Shown: piece after piece, positions 1 to 9,463 of the stretch
How positions within the stretch are numbered: the stretch's first letter is position 1
Layout of the letters: each line of letters begins with the position of its first letter
NCBI GenBank assembly: GCA_005778405.1
Contig: SXOA01000183.1
Coordinates: 1-64,000, forward strand
Reading direction: 5' to 3'
Source: Planctomycetaceae bacterium
GTDB lineage: Bacteria; Planctomycetota; Planctomycetia; Pirellulales; Pirellulaceae
DNA length: 64,000 nt
The notes under the pieces: model-generated
The model's database searches: none
The model's input: only the letters and a program-made list of their open reading frames with translations
What the model was told of the DNA's origin: nothing
Translations under genes and position numbers: made by a program

Positions 1-115
1 CCCCGCGTCATGTGGGAAGATTACTATCGGCCTTTGTCGGCCGAGCATTGAATTGTACCGGCAAGGGGGAGGGAGTCGAGGGGGAGGAGCTCGTTTGTCG
101 GGTGCCAGACGTGCA

Positions 116-847
116 TTAAGCAGTCAGCGGCAACGGCTCGGCGGCGAATTGAGCGAAGAGTTCCGCGGCGGAGCCGAAAACGTCGGACTTGCGCGGTAGG
201 TGCCAGCCGACGATGCGGGCCCGGCGAATCACCCCCTTTTCCAGCCGCTCGCTGAAGAGCCGCGTGGTGGCCCAGGACTCCCCCCACTTATTGAGCTCCA
301 CCTGGGTTGCCACAAAGTCGCCCGGATGGACCATCTCCACGTAGGCGAACGGTGTATCGCGAGGCTGATAGATCACCAGGCTGGGACGATGAGAGCCGTC
401 AGACGCGGAGAGCGCGAGTGGAAACTGCGTGTATTCCAGCCGCTGTGGAGAGATACCTTGTGTGGCAGCGGGCCCCCAAACATCCCCCGTGGGCATACCT
501 GTTGCCACAATGGTCTCCGGGTTGCTGTCCAGCAAGCTGGTTTGCATCGAGACAATCATCTCCACACCCACCGCTTGCCGCCCTTCGTCCCAGCGGGCCC
601 GCCAATAAATGGACGGCTGGACCTGGTTCTGGGCGAGCGGTTCGTACAGGGCAATCAAATCGTTTCCGCGCGCATAGACCTCGGACAGCTTGAGGGATCT
701 TGCCCCAGCCAACTCCGTCGGCAGAAGCTGCATGAAGCGGCCGTTGCTGGCGGAAGAAAGAAACCCCTGCTCGGGATGAGCAGCATCCACGCGGTTCGCG
801 GTCCCGTTAATTTCCCAGCGGGCGTCAGTCCCTTCCAGCTTCCACAT
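116..847 (-). CDS. Conserved hypothetical protein (243 aa)
   Basis: I do not recognise a family. The protein opens with MWKLEGTDARWE and has no signal peptide or membrane segment. It is rich in short beta-type stretches (QPSIYWRARWDE, GVEMIVSMQTSLLDS, SLVIYQPRDTPFAYVEMVHPGD), so an all-beta cytoplasmic fold is plausible. I chose the ATG at 847 because AAAGGACG precedes it at ribosome-binding distance; the frame stays open to 973, but that extension reads through a repeat-like stretch. It lies downstream of the membrane protein at 1070-1738 on the same strand, with a perfect hairpin between them. Codon use and length suggest a real gene. Function unknown. Confidence 0.75.
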   Translation of the reverse strand: MWKLEGTDARWEINGTANRVDAAHPEQGFLSSASNGRFMQLLPTELAGARSLKLSEVYARGNDLIALYEPLAQNQVQPSIYWRARWDEGRQAVGVEMIVSMQTSLLDSNPETIVATGMPTGDVWGPAATQGISPQRLEYTQFPLALSASDGSHRPSLVIYQPRDTPFAYVEMVHPGDFVATQVELNKWGESWATTRLFSERLEKGVIRRARIVGWHLPRKSDVFGSAAELFAQFAAEPLPLTA

Positions 848-1018
848 GCGATCGTCCTTTTGTCTCGGGTTGTTCCGCTCCCAAACAGGCATGATACCAC
901 AGCAAGGATTTGGCCCGAAATAACTTCCGGCCATCCCTTCGTCAGCCGGCAAGTCACTTTTCCTGGGTGGCATCCCAGCGCGCCAGGACCGCCTTGAATG
1001 GGCGTGGATTCCGCCCTA

Positions 1019-1044
1019 CACGCCCACGCAAAGCCGTGGGCGTG
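1019..1044. repeat. Perfect 10-bp hairpin
   Basis: CACGCCCACG at 1019-1028 pairs exactly with CGTGGGCGTG at 1035-1044 across a six-base loop. It lies 26 bases past the stop codon of the minus-strand gene at 1070-1738. There is no T-run, so it may slow or protect a transcript end without being a classic terminator. Confidence 0.6.
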
Positions 1045-1069
1045 CCACCCAAAAAAAGTGACGTGCCTG

Positions 1070-1738
1070 TCACGCGCCCGTCTTCGCCATTCTTGCGGCG
1101 TATTCTCCCGCCAGTCCTTTGACTCGGCGGATCACCTGCCCCAGCACAACTCCTGTTAGGGCCAGGCTCAGAATGGTGATCAATTGCGTGACCGTGGGGA
1201 CAGCGTGGTCCTGGTCGAACCACGTTTTGTCCGCGAGCCCCACGAGCGCCAGGTATCCAGCCATTGAACCCAAGGTCGCGAACCAGACCAGCCCGATGCT
1301 CACCCGCAGCGAGGCAAGTGCCAGGATCAAAAAGTATGCCAGGACCAGCGGGCTGGCGGGACCGTCCGGTGCGGGACTCTTCGCACCATGGTCGACGGAA
1401 GCCAATGCGGTTAAGAGCAACAGATCGCAGCCCGTCGAAGCGTATTTCAAGATCGCCGGAAACACTCGCATTCGCAGGCAGAGCAGCACTGCCAGAGAAA
1501 CCATCGTCCAGGCCACGGCCAGCGCTGTGACTTTCTGGTGGTAGGTGGCTAACTCAGCTGCGTCCACGAGGGCCGGCGGAAACCAGTGATATTGGGCCAG
1601 TTCCACGAGGTAAAAGACGCCGATCGCCAGGATCCGGAGCAGATTGGTACGGCCCTCTCCTTCATACTCCTGCCACCGCTCAACAATATACCACTGCCGC
1701 TCTTCCGCCGACTTGATGCCTTGCGCTGCGGTTGCCAT
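1070..1738 (-). CDS. Multi-pass membrane protein, unknown function
   Basis: A 222-residue protein with a short charged N-terminus (EERQWYIVERWQEYEGEGR) and about six hydrophobic segments: roughly residues 33-50, 70-88, 95-112, 128-150, 153-170 and 184-205. It ends in a basic cytoplasmic tail. This resembles the membrane sensor part of planctomycete adenylate/guanylate cyclase-like proteins, but no cyclase domain is present, so that is only a guess. A tRNA-Ser gene lies upstream on the other strand. Confidence 0.75.
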   Translation of the reverse strand: MATAAQGIKSAEERQWYIVERWQEYEGEGRTNLLRILAIGVFYLVELAQYHWFPPALVDAAELATYHQKVTALAVAWTMVSLAVLLCLRMRVFPAILKYASTGCDLLLLTALASVDHGAKSPAPDGPASPLVLAYFLILALASLRVSIGLVWFATLGSMAGYLALVGLADKTWFDQDHAVPTVTQLITILSLALTGVVLGQVIRRVKGLAGEYAARMAKTGA

Positions 1739-1929
1739 AACTTGCTCCCCATGACTTGCCCCAGTTCAGGCAAAACACCGTCTTCTGGGCTGAGTCGGCA
1801 GGCTCTGATTGTGGACGTTCTCACTCTGGCAATCAAGCGTCGATCGCAATTCTCAAATCGTCATTCGTCACCTCCCCAGAACCCTTTCGGCGATTGCCGT
1901 GTCCCACTATCATAGAGTCCTCGTGCCCC

Positions 1930-2011
1930 GGAGGGTAAGCGAATGGCTAGCGGCCACACTGGAAATGTGGTGCCGGGCAACCGGTTGCGAGTTCGAATCT
2001 CGTGCCCTCCG
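1930..2011 (+). tRNA. tRNA-Ser (anticodon GGA)
   Basis: The acceptor arm GGAGGGT (1930-1936) pairs with GCCCTCC (2004-2010), ending in a G-discriminator at 2011. The anticodon arm CACACTGGAAATGTG exposes GGA, which reads UCC/UCU serine codons. A long class II variable arm (TGCCGGGCAACCGG) and a T-arm with GTTCGAATC follow. CCA is not encoded. All serine tRNA hallmarks are present. Confidence 0.95.
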
Positions 2012-2296
2012 CTTTCGTAAGTCGTTGGCAGTCTTGAGCCAACGTTGCGCAAGCGCGCGACGGGGTGCCAGTTACGGCGAACTTGCGCCGGGCTTCGAAG
2101 CGCAAAACTGGCGCGATGCTACGCAGCAACGCGCAATTTGTTCGGCACGACTGTTGGCACATTTTCTAGAGCGAAAGCTAACCCAGGCGCGGCTGAAAAG
2201 ACATAGGGTTGATGCCAACGAGTCCTGCCAGCCGCCATGTCCGCGTCATCACCGGCGTGTATTGGCGGATAAAGGAGGTTGGAATACCAGCCTCTC

Positions 2297-3310
2297 TCAT
2301 TTCGACCTTTGGTTGGACGGAGCCTCAACCGTGACCTTGCTTTCGGGGAGCGGTTCGATCTTCGCGTCGATCCCTTTGAGGTGCTTGTCGAAGAAGGAAT
2401 TCGTCAATTGGGCCACGGCCGGAAGCTGGAAGGATGGGCCACCGTGTCCGGCTCCGGGCAGCCGCTGGAGCGTGACGTCGACCCCCTGCTTGGCCAGCAG
2501 GTCGTTCAGTTCTACGCTCTGGGCATAGGGGACCAGCGTGTCGCGGTCGCCATGCAGGATGAGGACCGGTGGGTCGTCCTTGCTGACATAGCGCACGGGG
2601 CTGACGGCATCGCACTTTTCCTTGTCTTCGCCGAGCTTGGCGCCAATCAGATTGGAATAGGGATCGCCGTTGTTCCATTTGAAGATGTTCTTGACGTTCT
2701 TGTCATCTTCCGCCTGAGTAACCACCGTCCAAAAGTTTGTCGGACCGAAAATATCGCAAACTGCCTGGACGCGATCCGACTGGTCTTCGTTGCCGCCGAT
2801 CATCGGGAACACTTTCTGGCCGCCGCTTGTCCCGACGAGAGCCGCAAGGTGGCCGCCGGCCGACGCTCCACCAACGCCGATGCGGTCGGGATCGATGCTA
2901 TATTTTTTGGCGCTGGCTCGCAGCCAGCGTATCGCTGCCTGGCAATCCTGAATCTGTGCGGGAAACGTTGCCTTTTGGCTGAATCGGTATTCGACGCTGG
3001 CAACGACGTATCCGCGCGTCAGTTGATTCAAATAGGGGATCTGCGTCTTGCTGCCGCCGCTCCAGCCTCCTCCATGAATCCAGATGAGCAGCGGCAGCGA
3101 CTTCTCGGCCGGAGGCTCCGGAACATAGATATCAAGAGATTGCGCCACATCGCCGTTGGGCACATACTTCACGTCGTATTCGGCGACAATACCCTTGGGC
3201 AGCGTCGGCCGCTGAGGCTCTGGATTCTGGGCCAGCACCTCGGAAACGACGATCACCGTCAAGCATGAGAGAAGAGCAATGCCAGTTGAAAAGAAGCGTG
3301 ACATTCGCAT
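2297..3310 (-). CDS. Secreted alpha/beta-hydrolase (esterase/lipase-like)
   Basis: A 337-residue enzyme with a Sec signal peptide (about residues 1-27, ending VSEVLAQ). It carries the hormone-sensitive-lipase/carboxylesterase signature: oxyanion motif HGGGWSGG near residue 80, nucleophile elbow GGASAGG near 148, an acid in ILHGDRDTLVP and the catalytic His in GAGHGG near 297. It should hydrolyse an ester in the periplasm, possibly an acetylated sugar or xylan side chain as in related planctomycete enzymes; the substrate is inferred. A paralogue lies at 29472-30479. The gene stands alone, with about 285 bases free on either side. Confidence 0.92.
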   Translation of the reverse strand: MRMSRFFSTGIALLSCLTVIVVSEVLAQNPEPQRPTLPKGIVAEYDVKYVPNGDVAQSLDIYVPEPPAEKSLPLLIWIHGGGWSGGSKTQIPYLNQLTRGYVVASVEYRFSQKATFPAQIQDCQAAIRWLRASAKKYSIDPDRIGVGGASAGGHLAALVGTSGGQKVFPMIGGNEDQSDRVQAVCDIFGPTNFWTVVTQAEDDKNVKNIFKWNNGDPYSNLIGAKLGEDKEKCDAVSPVRYVSKDDPPVLILHGDRDTLVPYAQSVELNDLLAKQGVDVTLQRLPGAGHGGPSFQLPAVAQLTNSFFDKHLKGIDAKIEPLPESKVTVEAPSNQRSK

Positions 3311-3599
3311 GCGTTACTCCAGGTCGAAACAGGATCAAATGTGATAATAGATTCTATCCGAATGGACTTCTTATTTCACACCTGAGTCCCAGACGGCATG
3401 ATGTTGGAGGGTGCGAAGTGTGGCCCTTATTACCGGCCTGTTGGCGGGAAGGCGTGTAGGGCGCTCCGGAGTCTTACTTTCCAGTCAAACGTATGTTTGC
3501 CCAGGCGCTTTGCGGCCCGTACCGCCGTTTTAGTTCCCGGAGTGAATTCTGCATGCCTGTCAGCGTCGTTGGCAGCGGTCGTCCCATTCAGGAGTTATT

Positions 3600-5885
3600 A
3601 TGACAGGGATGACTCAATGGTCCCTCTCGCCGCTGCCGGTATTGCTTGCCGCACTTGTCCTGCACGAGCTCGTCGCGCCCGCCAATGCTGACGAGTTTTC
3701 AGTCACTGACCATCGGCGGCAGACGATCTATCATTCGCCACAAAAGCCGGGCTTTACCAGTTGGGTCGGTGCCTGCACGATGCCGGATGGCAGCCTGATG
3801 ATCAGCTTCACACAGGCGACGGGGCCGACTGAGGGGCGACCGCAGGCCCCCAAGGAGATTCAACAGCGTCTGGCTTGGCCTCCCGCGGGCCATCCCGGCT
3901 ATGACATGACGGGACTTGACCTTTGCAATGTTTACATTCGCTCGACCGATAGCGGAAAGACCTGGCAGCCCGCCAGTGCTGACGCGTTCAAGTCCTGCAT
4001 GAATGGAGTTACCAACGAGGCGCAAGTCGCACTGGGCGATGGCACCATCCTCCGTGGCGTTTTCGGCTTTTATCTGCCCTACGACAAGGATCTGCCGCAA
4101 ACAGGGTTTGTGCAGCGCTCCCTGGACGGCACCAAGACGTGGGGCAAAGCCGAGCTTCCGCTGGACAGTGCCAAGTATTCGACCTGGCCCCGAAGAATTC
4201 GTGTGTTGGGCGACGGCCGAATCGTCTTACTGGCAGGTGTGACGCAGGCTCCCGCTGGCAGCCAAACGCGGCCCGAGTTCAGCAAGGCAGTGGAGCCTGC
4301 GCTGCTTGTCTCGTCCGACAGCGGCCGCACCTGGAAAGGCCCCGTGGCAGCGATCCCCGCCTCGCAGCGTGGCGGTTGGACGGAGGAGTTTGACGTCGCG
4401 GAACTCGCGAGTGGCGATTTGCTGTGCATTTTCAGACGGGCGGACGACACCAAACGCTGGCAGAATATTCTCAAGAAGAAGGACGAATCGTGGCTCGCCC
4501 AGCAGGCGGGCCCCTCGGTGCTGCCGCACAGTGGCCAGCCAGAACTGCTCGCGACGCGCGAGGGGCCTATCCTGCACCTCGCGACCAGTGGAATTCACTG
4601 GACAAGCGATGCTGGCCAGAACTGGCACAAGGTCGACGTTCCCGGAACTGCGTACTATCCTCGCTCCGTGCAGGCGAAGGACGGAACGATCTATGTTTTC
4701 GGACACATCGGTGGCGACGATGCCTACGGCAAGGTCGATCAATCAATTGTGATGGACTCGTTTCGCCTGGCACGGCAGGACATTTCCATCGCCAATCCCA
4801 AAGCGATGCCCCCGGACAAACTCGCCTGCGAGCGGATTCCCCTGGGAGCCGCGGATGACTACAAGCCGTGCATCGCGCAGCTACCGAGTGGCGAACTGCT
4901 GCTAACGGCGTTTCATCAGTATCAGCGGGGCGGTGGCAAAGTTCTGGAGCAGACGTTACTGTTTCGCTCCGCGGATGGCGGCAGGACCTGGTCCGATCCG
5001 CAATCGCTTGATTTGCTCGGCCGCGAACCTTATTTGACGGTGCTGAAGAACGGCACCATTTTTATCACCGGGCATCTGCTCGCCGATGATGTCCGCAACA
5101 AGTGGGGCTACACAACCGGGTTCTTGCACCGTTCGATGGACGGAGGCCGCACCTGGAATTCCACACGAGTCGAATCTGAACAGCTCAAGCCGAAGGCCAG
5201 CAACCATACCGCTCGCAATGTATTGGAACTGACGGACGGTTCGTTGTTACTGGGAGTGGACTACGATGGGGGAGGCGGACCATATCTAGTCTGGCGATCC
5301 ACCGATGGCGGCCTGACCTGGGACAAAGCGCAGAAGTGCTCGCCACAGGACTTCAAAAGTCAGTATGGATTCTTTGGCGGAGAAACCTGGCTCTGGCAGG
5401 CCCGTTCCGGCAAGATTTGGGCTCTGGTTCGGGTCGACAGTAACGAAATGCCCATCAAAGACCGGCCCATTAAGGCGGGGAACGACCAGGCCGACCACTT
5501 CATCCTCTACTCGTCCGCGGATGGCGGAAAGTCGTTCGACCGCAGCCGTGATTTTGGCGACTATGGCGAGATGTATATGTCGCTGCTGCGGCTGCAGGAC
5601 AAACGGCTCCTGCTGACGTTTACGGTTCGCGACTTGCATCCGCCCCTCGGGGTCCGTGCCCTGGTCGGTAACGAGTCCGACGATGGATTCATGTTTGATT
5701 TTGCTCACGACCGGCTGATCCTCGATGACCGTACGCCCCTCGGCAAGTCCCAGGGAGGCGGATTCGGTCCGACCGTGCAGCTTCAAGATGGCACTCTGGT
5801 TACTTCGTATTCCTTCCGCGGAGACGACGACAAAACTCACCTGGAAGTGGTCCGCTGGAAGCTGCCAGCCGTGGCCCCCAAGTGA
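3600..5885 (+). CDS. Sialidase-like exported protein with Asp-box repeats
   Basis: A 761-residue protein with an N-terminal signal peptide (cleavage about residue 30, after APANA). It has seven clear Asp-boxes (S/T-x-D-x-G-x-T/S-W/F): STDSGKTW, SSDSGRTW, TSDAGQNW, SADGGRTW, SMDGGRTW, STDGGLTW and SADGGKSF. This spacing suggests two beta-propeller units in tandem. The family covers exo-alpha-sialidases and other glycan-binding propellers. FTSWVGACTMPDG near the start resembles the first blade but is not proof of catalysis. The ATG at 3600 follows AGGAG by five bases. A role in cleaving host or algal glycans is likely but unproven. Confidence 0.9.
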   Translation: MTGMTQWSLSPLPVLLAALVLHELVAPANADEFSVTDHRRQTIYHSPQKPGFTSWVGACTMPDGSLMISFTQATGPTEGRPQAPKEIQQRLAWPPAGHPGYDMTGLDLCNVYIRSTDSGKTWQPASADAFKSCMNGVTNEAQVALGDGTILRGVFGFYLPYDKDLPQTGFVQRSLDGTKTWGKAELPLDSAKYSTWPRRIRVLGDGRIVLLAGVTQAPAGSQTRPEFSKAVEPALLVSSDSGRTWKGPVAAIPASQRGGWTEEFDVAELASGDLLCIFRRADDTKRWQNILKKKDESWLAQQAGPSVLPHSGQPELLATREGPILHLATSGIHWTSDAGQNWHKVDVPGTAYYPRSVQAKDGTIYVFGHIGGDDAYGKVDQSIVMDSFRLARQDISIANPKAMPPDKLACERIPLGAADDYKPCIAQLPSGELLLTAFHQYQRGGGKVLEQTLLFRSADGGRTWSDPQSLDLLGREPYLTVLKNGTIFITGHLLADDVRNKWGYTTGFLHRSMDGGRTWNSTRVESEQLKPKASNHTARNVLELTDGSLLLGVDYDGGGGPYLVWRSTDGGLTWDKAQKCSPQDFKSQYGFFGGETWLWQARSGKIWALVRVDSNEMPIKDRPIKAGNDQADHFILYSSADGGKSFDRSRDFGDYGEMYMSLLRLQDKRLLLTFTVRDLHPPLGVRALVGNESDDGFMFDFAHDRLILDDRTPLGKSQGGGFGPTVQLQDGTLVTSYSFRGDDDKTHLEVVRWKLPAVAPK

Positions 5886-5903
5886 AAACCACCAACCGTT
5901 CCA

Positions 5904-7247
5904 CTACTCTTTCGGTCTCGGGCCACCGGGATTGATTCCTTTTGGCTGAGGCTGATCCTCGGTGATGACTTTCCAGGACTTACCCATCTCGCGCATTGCG
6001 CGATAGTCTTGCGGCTTGTAGGCGATCTCCAGGTGGGGAGTCGCCAGTAGTTTGTACTTCTCAAACCGCGAATCCATCGCGGCAGCGAGCACACCGGTGA
6101 CCAGGTGCGTGCGCTCGACCGGATACGGAGCTTGCTGCTCGCGAATATGAGTTTGTATCGCATGCGATAGCGCCTTGAAGAGATTGCGATTCTCCCACGG
6201 GCCGACGTAGAAGCTGGTGGCCAGTGGCTCCGGTTTTCCCGCCAGCCGGCAGGCGAAGTTCCAGCGGGTGGCACTGTTCCCGATCCGCAGCACCGTGGCT
6301 CGCAATCCATCGCGATACTTGACCAGAATGGCGTGGACCGGAGGCTGCTTGCCGTCCACTAATTCCACAAAGTCTTGCAGCTTTCCCACGTCCCTGCCCG
6401 CCCCAGCTCGCATCGCCCCTTCGGCCAGAGAATAGGTCCAACGTCCCTGCTCAGCTGCCTGCCAGACAGCATCCCCTTCGAGCAGTTGAACCTCGCTGAC
6501 TCCCGTCTCGCCGCCGCGACGTGCTTCGACCAATGATTGCAGCACTTCCAAAGCGTGAAAGTCGTATGACTCGATGCCTCCGCTATGGATTGAGACCGCT
6601 TCTTCGATCACCGCCTGTTCAGGCAATTCCAGCGGCGGACGACGCTGGGCCAAGGGAACGGAACTCCCTGCCATGAAGGGAATTTTCAATTCTCGCGCGA
6701 CCTTCATCATCTCGTTGGCCCAGTCCCATCGATACGACAAGTGTTTGTCATTAAACAGCGGCACCACGCGTCCACTTTTACGAAAAACGGCGACAATTTC
6801 ATCGAAAAAGCGCTTTCGCGGATACATCCGTTGCCCGCGATCGTTCATGGGATAGTTGCCGTGTTCCCCAATCGACAAGACGCCGTCTACCGCCAGTGAT
6901 TTCCCGCCGAGCTGAAGTGCTTCCGCAATCGTGGGAAAAATCTCGAATCCATATTGTTTTGCCGTGGTGCGAGCCATTTCGCCGCTGGGAAACTGATCGA
7001 CATACAGGCTGACGACGTCCATGCCGGGATCGGTCAATTGGCCGTTAAAATAGTACGGCTCCAGAAGATTCTCCAAAATGACATGGGCATGGCTGCGGTA
7101 CGTGAATTCAGTAATTACCGCCGCAACGCGAGGGCGCTTTGGCGGAGAACCGCTGGCCAGATTTGGAATGCCGCATGCGGCTAGCGAGAATGCGGCAGCT
7201 GACGTGCCCAGCCATTCGCGACGATTCAGTAGGCTTTGATCGTTCAT
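5904..7247 (-). CDS. Tat-exported conserved protein, Rossmann-like N-terminus
   Basis: A 447-residue protein starting with a twin-arginine signal (NRREWLGTSAAAFSLAACG). After it, RVAAVITEFTYRSHAHVILEN and a following DVVSLYVDQ strand look like the first half of a nucleotide-binding Rossmann fold; GIESYDFHALEVLQSLVEAR lies mid-protein. No catalytic motif I can name is visible, including the EKP of Gfo/Idh/MocA enzymes. It is convergent with the sialidase gene, 18 bases apart, and divergent from the gene at 7345. It is probably a periplasmic planctomycete protein of unknown function. Confidence 0.85.
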   Translation of the reverse strand: MNDQSLLNRREWLGTSAAAFSLAACGIPNLASGSPPKRPRVAAVITEFTYRSHAHVILENLLEPYYFNGQLTDPGMDVVSLYVDQFPSGEMARTTAKQYGFEIFPTIAEALQLGGKSLAVDGVLSIGEHGNYPMNDRGQRMYPRKRFFDEIVAVFRKSGRVVPLFNDKHLSYRWDWANEMMKVARELKIPFMAGSSVPLAQRRPPLELPEQAVIEEAVSIHSGGIESYDFHALEVLQSLVEARRGGETGVSEVQLLEGDAVWQAAEQGRWTYSLAEGAMRAGAGRDVGKLQDFVELVDGKQPPVHAILVKYRDGLRATVLRIGNSATRWNFACRLAGKPEPLATSFYVGPWENRNLFKALSHAIQTHIREQQAPYPVERTHLVTGVLAAAMDSRFEKYKLLATPHLEIAYKPQDYRAMREMGKSWKVITEDQPQPKGINPGGPRPKE

Positions 7248-7344
7248 AGGTTTCTCTTAGCTGAATCCAGGTGTTCCAGTGTTTGCAATTCTAAGCATCA
7301 TTACACCGTGATACACTGACTATTTCTCCCCACAGGAAAAAGAA

Positions 7345-8097
7345 GTGCTCACCGATCATCCCTATGGCAACTACCGATTTCTCCCAGGCAGCGCGCCCTA
7401 TTCCTGCGGAGTCGTCTCCAGTCCCGGTTATGAAATCGTCTACGTCACGTTCCAGAAGCCGCAGCCTTATCGCCAGGGCTTCGAAAACATTGCCGACTTT
7501 CTGAAATCGACGGGGCGACCCAAAGTCGCGCTGTGCGGCATATCGCTCCGCTCGCCGCAGCCCTACAGCTTTCGAGGATTTGCAGCTTTTAATTCCGAGT
7601 ACGCCGATATCTTGAAGAGTTGGGGTTTGCTTGTGAAAGGCATCAACCCCATCGCGAGGACAAACGTGGCTCCCGTCGTCAATCCGCCGGATGAATCGGT
7701 TCTTTACGGATTCTCTTTTACACAGCCTTGTGCTGTCGATTTGCCACCGACGTTTGTCGTAGCCGGGGCTGGCGAATTACCGGAAGGGATCTTAGCTCGC
7801 GAGGGGATTGTAGCCCTGAGTGACACATCCCGCACAGGCCTGGCGATCAAGGCCAGATTCGTCATGGACCTGATGGAAAGCCGACTTCGCGGACTTGGCG
7901 GGGATTGGCCGTTGGTCAGTACCGTCAACGTCTACACGGCACATTCACTGACGCCATTGTTGCCAGAGATCGTTCTAGGCCGGATTGGCGCGGCCAGTAT
8001 CCACGGCATTCATTGGCATTTCAGTCGTCCTCCCATTGAAGACATCGAGTATGAAATGGACTTGCGAGGGACCAGAGCTGAATTGAGTCTCCCTTGA
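7345..8097 (+). CDS. Conserved hypothetical protein (250 aa, weakly RidA-like)
   Basis: Starts with GTG at 7345 after CAGGAAAAAG. The protein has no signal peptide. It seems to hold two similar halves, each ending in a strand-helix unit (GFENIADFLKSTGRPKVALCG; STVNVYTAHSLTPLLPE). VNVYTAHSLTPLL recalls the VYLTDMxxF strand-helix of RidA/YjgF proteins, and a two-domain RidA-like fold is possible, but I cannot see the catalytic arginine pattern with certainty. It is divergent from the Tat-exported gene at 7247, and the 97-base spacer should hold both promoters. Confidence 0.8.
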   Translation: MLTDHPYGNYRFLPGSAPYSCGVVSSPGYEIVYVTFQKPQPYRQGFENIADFLKSTGRPKVALCGISLRSPQPYSFRGFAAFNSEYADILKSWGLLVKGINPIARTNVAPVVNPPDESVLYGFSFTQPCAVDLPPTFVVAGAGELPEGILAREGIVALSDTSRTGLAIKARFVMDLMESRLRGLGGDWPLVSTVNVYTAHSLTPLLPEIVLGRIGAASIHGIHWHFSRPPIEDIEYEMDLRGTRAELSLP

Positions 8098-8216
8098 CCA
8101 ACTAGCCAATGGTATTTGGCGAGAAACTTACACGGTCCGGCTCCAAAAGAAGTTCAGAGAGTCGAACCTGCGTAACCATTCGGGAACTTTTTGACGCCGC
8201 GTTCGTTATCTAGAAT

Positions 8217-9203
8217 CTAAAACGTCGCAATCGGATTCAGCGGCGATCCCGTGCCTCCAGGTACGGCCAGAGGGGATGCGGTCAGAAGAAACTCCCATCG
8301 TTGCAATTTGTCCGCGGTCTGGCTGAGCTCCTGCAGGTCGCAGCAATCAAAAATATGGACCCCCATGGCGTGCAGCGTCAGCAGATGAACTGGGAAGTCG
8401 ATGCCGTCAATGCCTGAAGGGATGACATCGCTGGCCCCATCGCTGCCGAGCATAGCAATGTCGCGATCCTTGAGCCATTTGGCACACGAAGCGTGCAGCC
8501 CGGCGGCTCCCTCCTTGTCGACGTTCCACGCGCCTGTCATGTCGCGCCGCACCCAGCGTCCGGTATTGATGAAAACGACGTCGCCACTGGTGACCTTGAC
8601 TTTGGCCTGCTTTTCCCAGGCATCCAAGTCTTCGGGATAGATGGCTTCTCCCGGCTTCAGAAACCGGACACCACGGAGCTTAGGAATATCAAATAGAATG
8701 CCGCGCGTGAAGATCCCCTGTTTTACATTGCGGATCGACAGGACTTCGGCCCCTTTGGGTCCTACCCTTTCCCGTGAGAAGCCGTTGTAGTTTTTTCCCT
8801 TGTAGAACAAGTGACACAAGGAATCCATATGCGTATGCGCGAAGCCGTGATAGTCCACACTGAACTTGTCGGAGGCCCACGGACCCGTGGTTCCGCGTCC
8901 GAACAGGACCATCTCATGTTGGAACGGGGAGGCATTATCGGGGGCGGCCTCCTTTTCCACATCGCGGGCGAGCGAGACTGAGATCCCCCTTTTTACCAGT
9001 TGCGCTGCCTGAATCCGCTTTTCCGGTGTGATCAGATTAAGGGCTCCGAGCTGATCGTCCTTGCCCCAACGCCCCCAGTTGGAGAGTTCTTCAACCTGGC
9101 GTTCGACGTCGGCTTTCGTCATTTTGTGCTTATCTTGCGCGACCAAAGACCCCGCGGCGGCGGCCATCACAATCACAAGAGTCAGTAACCGAATTCTGGT
9201 CAT
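8217..9203 (-). CDS. Exported cyclase-family (kynurenine formamidase-like) hydrolase
   Basis: A 328-residue protein with a signal peptide (MTRIRLLTLVIVMAAAAGSLVAQ). The metal site HGFAHTHMDSLCH, at about residues 130-142, matches the HxxxHxDxxxH signature of the cyclase/AfKMO-type kynurenine formamidase family. TSGDVVFINTGRW and GSDGASDVIPSGIDG are further family blocks. It likely binds Mn or Zn and hydrolyses an amide or lactone outside the cytoplasm; the substrate is unknown. I chose the ATG at 9203 because the signal peptide begins there; the open frame upstream to 9422 has no protein-like features. Confidence 0.9.
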   Translation of the reverse strand: MTRIRLLTLVIVMAAAAGSLVAQDKHKMTKADVERQVEELSNWGRWGKDDQLGALNLITPEKRIQAAQLVKRGISVSLARDVEKEAAPDNASPFQHEMVLFGRGTTGPWASDKFSVDYHGFAHTHMDSLCHLFYKGKNYNGFSRERVGPKGAEVLSIRNVKQGIFTRGILFDIPKLRGVRFLKPGEAIYPEDLDAWEKQAKVKVTSGDVVFINTGRWVRRDMTGAWNVDKEGAAGLHASCAKWLKDRDIAMLGSDGASDVIPSGIDGIDFPVHLLTLHAMGVHIFDCCDLQELSQTADKLQRWEFLLTASPLAVPGGTGSPLNPIATF

Positions 9204-9463
9204 TGGCAGGTTGCTCCAGGTAGAGAGGTGGTCGCAGGGCAATCCCAGTCGTGTCCAAACTATACCACAATCATTTTGTCTCGTTCTGTCGAATCCACTT
9301 CCGAGCCGAAGCAAATGATCGGATCGAGAACGCGGTATTGCGGTGTCCCTTCCTGCCAACGATGATTGATTCAGATACGATGCGAATACGGAGGAGACCC
9401 GTTCATCGGCCCCTCCTTCCAATCCTGCCTCCCTGTTGCAGTCAGACTGGCGACGTCCGCACC